Part shown: in pieces, positions 6,442 to 8,375 of the stretch
Numbering within the stretch: position 1 is the stretch's first letter
How the letters are laid out: every line of letters starts with the position of its first letter
Origin: Pseudomonadota bacterium
GTDB taxonomy: Bacteria; Pseudomonadota; Gammaproteobacteria; Acidiferrobacterales; Acidiferrobacteraceae
Reading direction: 5' to 3'
DNA length: 8,375 nt
Assembly (NCBI GenBank): GCA_021797365.1
Contig: JAJZZU010000093.1
Coordinates: forward strand, 1 to 8,375
The notes under the pieces: generated by a model
The model's input: only the letters and a program-made list of their open reading frames with translations
Databases searched by the model: none
Told to the model about the DNA's origin: nothing
Position numbers and translations under genes: made by a program

Positions 6442-6446
6442 CCTCC
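6442..6446 (-). promoter_or_regulatory. Ribosome binding site of the first antitoxin gene
   Basis: GGAGG on the minus strand, 8 bases before the ATG at 6431-6433. It decides this start over the in-frame TTG at 6446-6448, which overlaps the site. Confidence 0.75.
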
Positions 6447-6451
6447 AATAT

Positions 6452-6467
6452 GACCAGACGGACCAGA
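6452..6467. promoter_or_regulatory. Direct repeat, possible antitoxin operator
   Basis: GACCAGA occurs at 6452-6458 and 6461-6467, a 9-bp period, 19 bp upstream of the antitoxin start codon. Antitoxins of this type often bind repeated sites just before their own gene, so an operator role is plausible, but the repeat is short. Confidence 0.35.
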
Positions 6468-6502
6468 TCATGTCACGGTTGCGGCAGAAACCCCAGTAAA
6501 CC

Positions 6503-6532
6503 AGCCTGCGACTTCGGTCGCTGGCTTTATTT
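6503..6532 (+). terminator. Intrinsic terminator hairpin between the two toxin-antitoxin operons
   Basis: AGCC-T-GCGAC (6503-6512) pairs with GTCGC-T-GGCT (6517-6526) around a stable TTCG loop, with a single T-T mismatch. On the plus strand it is followed by TTATTT (6527-6532), as in a rho-independent terminator. No plus-strand gene precedes it. Read on the minus strand it lies about 130 bp after the second PIN toxin, followed by the weaker GGTTTACT. It may end transcription of the second pair before the first, despite the better tail on the other strand. Confidence 0.65.
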
Positions 6533-6658
6533 GGGAGGACACCGCGATGCCGCATTCACCGAACACATGCCGGAGGTTTACAGCAAGCCTTGGCTTCCGG
6601 CCCCGCGGATGTCCCTGTCCGGCGTCACCGGTGGCCGGATCGCGCCACATGCCTGTCC

Positions 6659-7093
6659 TCAAATCACCGCAAAAGACGCCTCCATCCCGAGCACTTGCGC
6701 GGCCTTGTTGAGGCGTGAGTCAAAACACGCGAAGGTTAATGGCAGTCCGGAAACTTGCTTGGTTTCATAGGCCGCCGCGAGTTGCACGCTGTCATATCCC
6801 CGTAAAGCAAAGGTGTCCGCGAAATCTCCCGCCCGCGCGACGACGGCTTGAGTCACATCAACGATCAGATAATGAGGCCAGTCCGCCGCCAGCGCCTGCT
6901 TGGCCTGTCTGATGGACAGCGCATCTGCGGGAACCTCCCGCGCTCGCCGCGAAAGGGCGGCGTACGCTTCAGCCCAAGCGATGCGGCATGCGGCAACCGC
7001 CTCCGAATTCACCGCCAGCGCCTTGACGGCGTCGCTTTCCACCTCGAACAGGTAGAGTTTGACCAACGCCGAAGTGTCGCAGAACACAATCAT
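6659..7093 (-). CDS. PIN-domain ribonuclease toxin (VapC-like) of the second pair
   Basis: A 144-residue PIN protein, probably an RNA-cleaving toxin. It starts MIVFCDTSALVKLYL, the first PIN strand with Asp6. Glu42 lies in IAWAEAYAAL, Asp101 in RGYDSVQLAAA, and Asp125 in FACFDSRLNKAA, so all four acidic positions are intact. The LVKLYL start and GYDSVQLAAA block place it in a different PIN subgroup from the toxin at 5760-6185, so the two pairs are not a recent duplication. Its ATG (7091-7093) overlaps the antitoxin stop codon as ATGA, a standard coupled arrangement. The hairpin at 6503-6532 may end the operon. Confidence 0.9.
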   Translation of the reverse strand: MIVFCDTSALVKLYLFEVESDAVKALAVNSEAVAACRIAWAEAYAALSRRAREVPADALSIRQAKQALAADWPHYLIVDVTQAVVARAGDFADTFALRGYDSVQLAAAYETKQVSGLPLTFACFDSRLNKAAQVLGMEASFAVI

Positions 7094-7353
7094 TCACGCC
7101 CGTCCAGGACCATCTCCGACACGCTGCGTCCGATAGGGGATAGCCGAACTGCGGCGCCCGCGGGCTTGCCTCCCATCCACTGGGCTGACCCGCTGGCGAT
7201 GAGGCGCTCGACGCCCGCGCTTTCGGCAGCGGGAACACCAATGATGTGCGCCACCACCTTGCGATGGGAGGTAATGGCGAGCCGCTGACCCTTCTGCGCC
7301 TGGGCCAGGTAACGGGACAAATGGGCCTTCAATTCACGGATAGAGACCTGCAT
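7090..7353 (-). CDS. Phd/YefM-type antitoxin of the second PIN pair
   Basis: An 87-residue antitoxin for the PIN toxin encoded immediately downstream. MQVSIRELKAHLSRYLAQAQ, then LAITSHRKVVAHIIGVPA, is the Phd/YefM DNA-binding domain. The tail, with ASGSAQWMGGKPAG and a final SEMVLDGRE, matches the toxin-binding end common in PIN-partner antitoxins. The start chosen is ATG at 7351-7353, 6 bases after GAGG (7360-7363). A TTG four codons upstream overlaps that site and is rejected. A 25-bp palindrome (7364-7388) abuts the ribosome site and is the likely operator for autoregulation. Confidence 0.9.
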   Translation of the reverse strand: MQVSIRELKAHLSRYLAQAQKGQRLAITSHRKVVAHIIGVPAAESAGVERLIASGSAQWMGGKPAGAAVRLSPIGRSVSEMVLDGRE

Positions 7354-7363
7354 ATGTGACCTC

Positions 7364-7388
7364 AATTAACATATATAATATGTCAATT
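7364..7388. promoter_or_regulatory. 25-bp near-perfect palindrome, probable operator of the second toxin-antitoxin operon
   Basis: The site has the form AATT-a-ACATAT-ATA-ATATGT-c-AATT. Ten of eleven arm positions are complementary about a 3-bp centre at 7375-7377. It lies 10 bp before the antitoxin ATG and directly against its GAGG ribosome site. On the minus strand TATTAT (7375-7380) within it could be a -10 element. It is much more AT-rich than its surroundings. Repressor binding here would block transcription, as expected for antitoxin autoregulation. Confidence 0.7.
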
Positions 7389-8012
7389 GTGTCCACAAAT
7401 GGGGAAGGTGTCAATGGGAGCCGCAGTTGTAAGAGAGGGAGGGAGGTGCATTTCCTTGGCGCCGCCGGAGCATACCGCGCCTTCGCTCAGTTCCTCGGGC
7501 TTGCCCTAAGCTTCCGGCGGCCGCAAGCCCTGGCACGACCTCAAGGCGCACGTCCGGGAATGGGATCGGCGCAACGGCGCCTCATTACTTCTTCGCGCTC
7601 AGGCGACTTGAGTCCTGTCGCGCCTATCGGGAGCTGGCACACGCTTGCCCTGTTCCATCACGGGCCGCGACTGTCTCCTGCCGGTCACCGTGCGTCCGCG
7701 CCTTTCAGCAAGGCGTTGATACCGCGCACATCGGCTTCCGTGAGGGCGCCCACGGCGGCCTTCATCGCAATACGTGGCGTTATATCGCGCCTTGGGCAAG
7801 CGTCCTGAGCCAAAGGTTACCTGCGCATTTTACTGAGGAGCCGGAAACCCTACACAAGGCGGGCGTCGATCTGCGGCACGCATTGGTCCAATCCCTTTCC
7901 GGAGGAAGCCCCAGCCCACCATGGGGGAGTAACTTAACGTCCCGTGAACAGTTATAAAATAAGTGCCCGATTTTCGGCGGAAGCCACCCTCATTCAGGGC
8001 TACACTGCGGCT
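7389..8012. other. Long intergenic stretch with possible decayed coding remnants
   Basis: About 620 bp with no intact gene. On the minus strand, about 7685-7800, a frame ends AMKAAVGALTEADVRGINAL and, after a few more residues, TGA (7685-7687). This resembles the last helix of a class I cytochrome c, but it is too short to be sure. On the plus strand, a short frame at 7510-7611 reads RKPWHDLKAHVREWDRRNG, and the neighbouring frame from about 7583 reads HYFFALRRLESCRAYRELA. These look like one broken reading frame, but I recognise no family. The rest appears non-coding. Confidence 0.45.
7953..7958 (+). promoter_or_regulatory. Possible -10 element upstream of the ada-type gene
   Basis: TATAAA at 7953-7958 lies in a short AT-rich patch 55 bp before the ATG of the ada-type gene. 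No good -35 element is seen at the usual spacing, which would be compatible with an activator-dependent promoter. An Ada-binding box could not be identified with confidence. Confidence 0.3.
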
Positions 8013-8375
8013 ATGACTGACCTGACAGACCACGATGCTCTCTATCAAGTGCTGTTGAATCGTGACCCCTGTTACGAAGGAGGGGTCTACGTGTGCGTGT
8101 CAACCACAGGCGTGTTTTGTAGGATGACATGTCCGGCACGCAAGCCGAAGTCGGAGAACTGCAGGTTCTACAGGACGATTGGAGAGTGTATCGAGGCCGG
8201 CTTCCGTTCCTGCAAGAGGTGCCACCCCGTACGGGCAGCCGCTTTGGAAAATCCCACGATTCGCGCCCTGCTTTCGGTGCTTGATGAACGTCCTTGCACC
8301 CGCTGGTCGGAACAACATATTGCGCAAATGGGGTATGACTTGTCGACGGTACGCCGCCTTTTTAAACATCACTTT
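8013..8375 (+). CDS. ada: Ada-type methylphosphotriester repair protein/transcriptional activator, N-terminal part (runs off the window)
   Basis: The first 121 residues of an Ada-family protein. The N-terminal zinc domain takes methyl groups from methylphosphotriesters in alkylated DNA, and methylation turns the protein into an activator of repair genes. The zinc ligands are Cys36 and Cys40 (TTGVFCRMTCPARKPK) and Cys67 and Cys70 (GFRSCKRCHPV), matching Cys38, 42, 69 and 72 of the E. coli protein. Cys36 is the expected methyl acceptor. From about residue 80 an AraC-type helix-turn-helix begins and includes STVRRLFKHHF at the edge. Whether a methyltransferase or AlkA-like glycosylase domain follows is beyond the window. 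The start is ATG at 8013-8015; MTDLTDHDALYQVLL is a common start for the family. The ribosome site is weak (AGGG about 17 bases upstream). Confidence 0.93.
   Translation, partial: MTDLTDHDALYQVLLNRDPCYEGGVYVCVSTTGVFCRMTCPARKPKSENCRFYRTIGECIEAGFRSCKRCHPVRAAALENPTIRALLSVLDERPCTRWSEQHIAQMGYDLSTVRRLFKHHF

Noticed and set aside
6447..6476. GTGACA and CATATT as a -35/-10 pair for the first antitoxin gene
   Set aside because: Transcription would start after the GGAGG ribosome site, leaving it out of the message.
7508..7524. HindIII site next to a NotI-like site, resembling a cloning polylinker
   Set aside because: Such octamers occur by chance in GC-rich DNA and no other vector sequence is present.
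8100..8372. Minus-strand open frame opposite ada
   Set aside because: The plus strand encodes an unmistakable Ada domain with all four zinc cysteines.
1..8375. CRISPR array, tRNA or rRNA gene
   Set aside because: No regularly spaced repeats beyond the single 16-bp tandem pair were seen, and nothing resembling tRNA or rRNA core sequence was recognised on either strand.

Overview
The window is GC-rich bacterial DNA with closely packed genes on both strands. The penicillin-binding protein 2, the Dsb-like periplasmic protein and the Ada-type repair protein fit a proteobacterium, probably a gammaproteobacterium, but nothing here fixes the genus. The region looks accessory: a retroelement, a truncated regulator, a transposase scrap, two toxin-antitoxin pairs and patches of decayed sequence surround three or four intact chromosomal-type genes.

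Left part (1-2260). The window opens inside a group II intron. Its reverse transcriptase/maturase gene is complete (15-1490), and RNA domains V and VI follow directly, giving a predicted 3' intron end near 1563. Domains I-III must lie upstream of the window. About 75 bp past the intron is the C-terminal third of a LysR-type regulator (about 1638-1910) with no N-terminal part. A non-coding GC-rich stretch with strong hairpins follows.

Middle (2261-5600). A complete mrdA-like gene for PBP2 lies on the minus strand (2261-4222), without the mre/rodA neighbours that usually accompany it. Divergent from it, across about 330 bp holding a perfect 16-bp tandem duplication, is a secreted DsbC/DsbG-like thioredoxin-fold protein (4555-5178). 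Its catalytic CxxC is replaced by SRPN and the whole protein has no cysteine. About 400 bp without a recognisable gene follow.

Right part (5580-8375). A frameshifted scrap of a DDE/integrase-type transposase abuts the 3' end of a first toxin-antitoxin operon on the minus strand: a Phd/YefM-type antitoxin (6182-6433) and a PIN-domain toxin (5760-6185). The toxin reading frame needs a CTG start to keep its first catalytic aspartate. A second, different Phd/PIN pair (7090-7353 and 6659-7093) has an ordinary ATGA overlap and a 25-bp near-perfect palindrome just before its first gene. A decayed stretch of about 600 bp follows, and the window ends inside an ada-type gene on the plus strand (8013 to the edge).

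The two toxin-antitoxin pairs, the intron and the transposase debris suggest a region that has received repeated insertions. The most unusual items are the cysteine-free DsbG-like protein, the non-standard start of the first PIN toxin, and the orphan PBP2 gene divergent from the Dsb-like gene.
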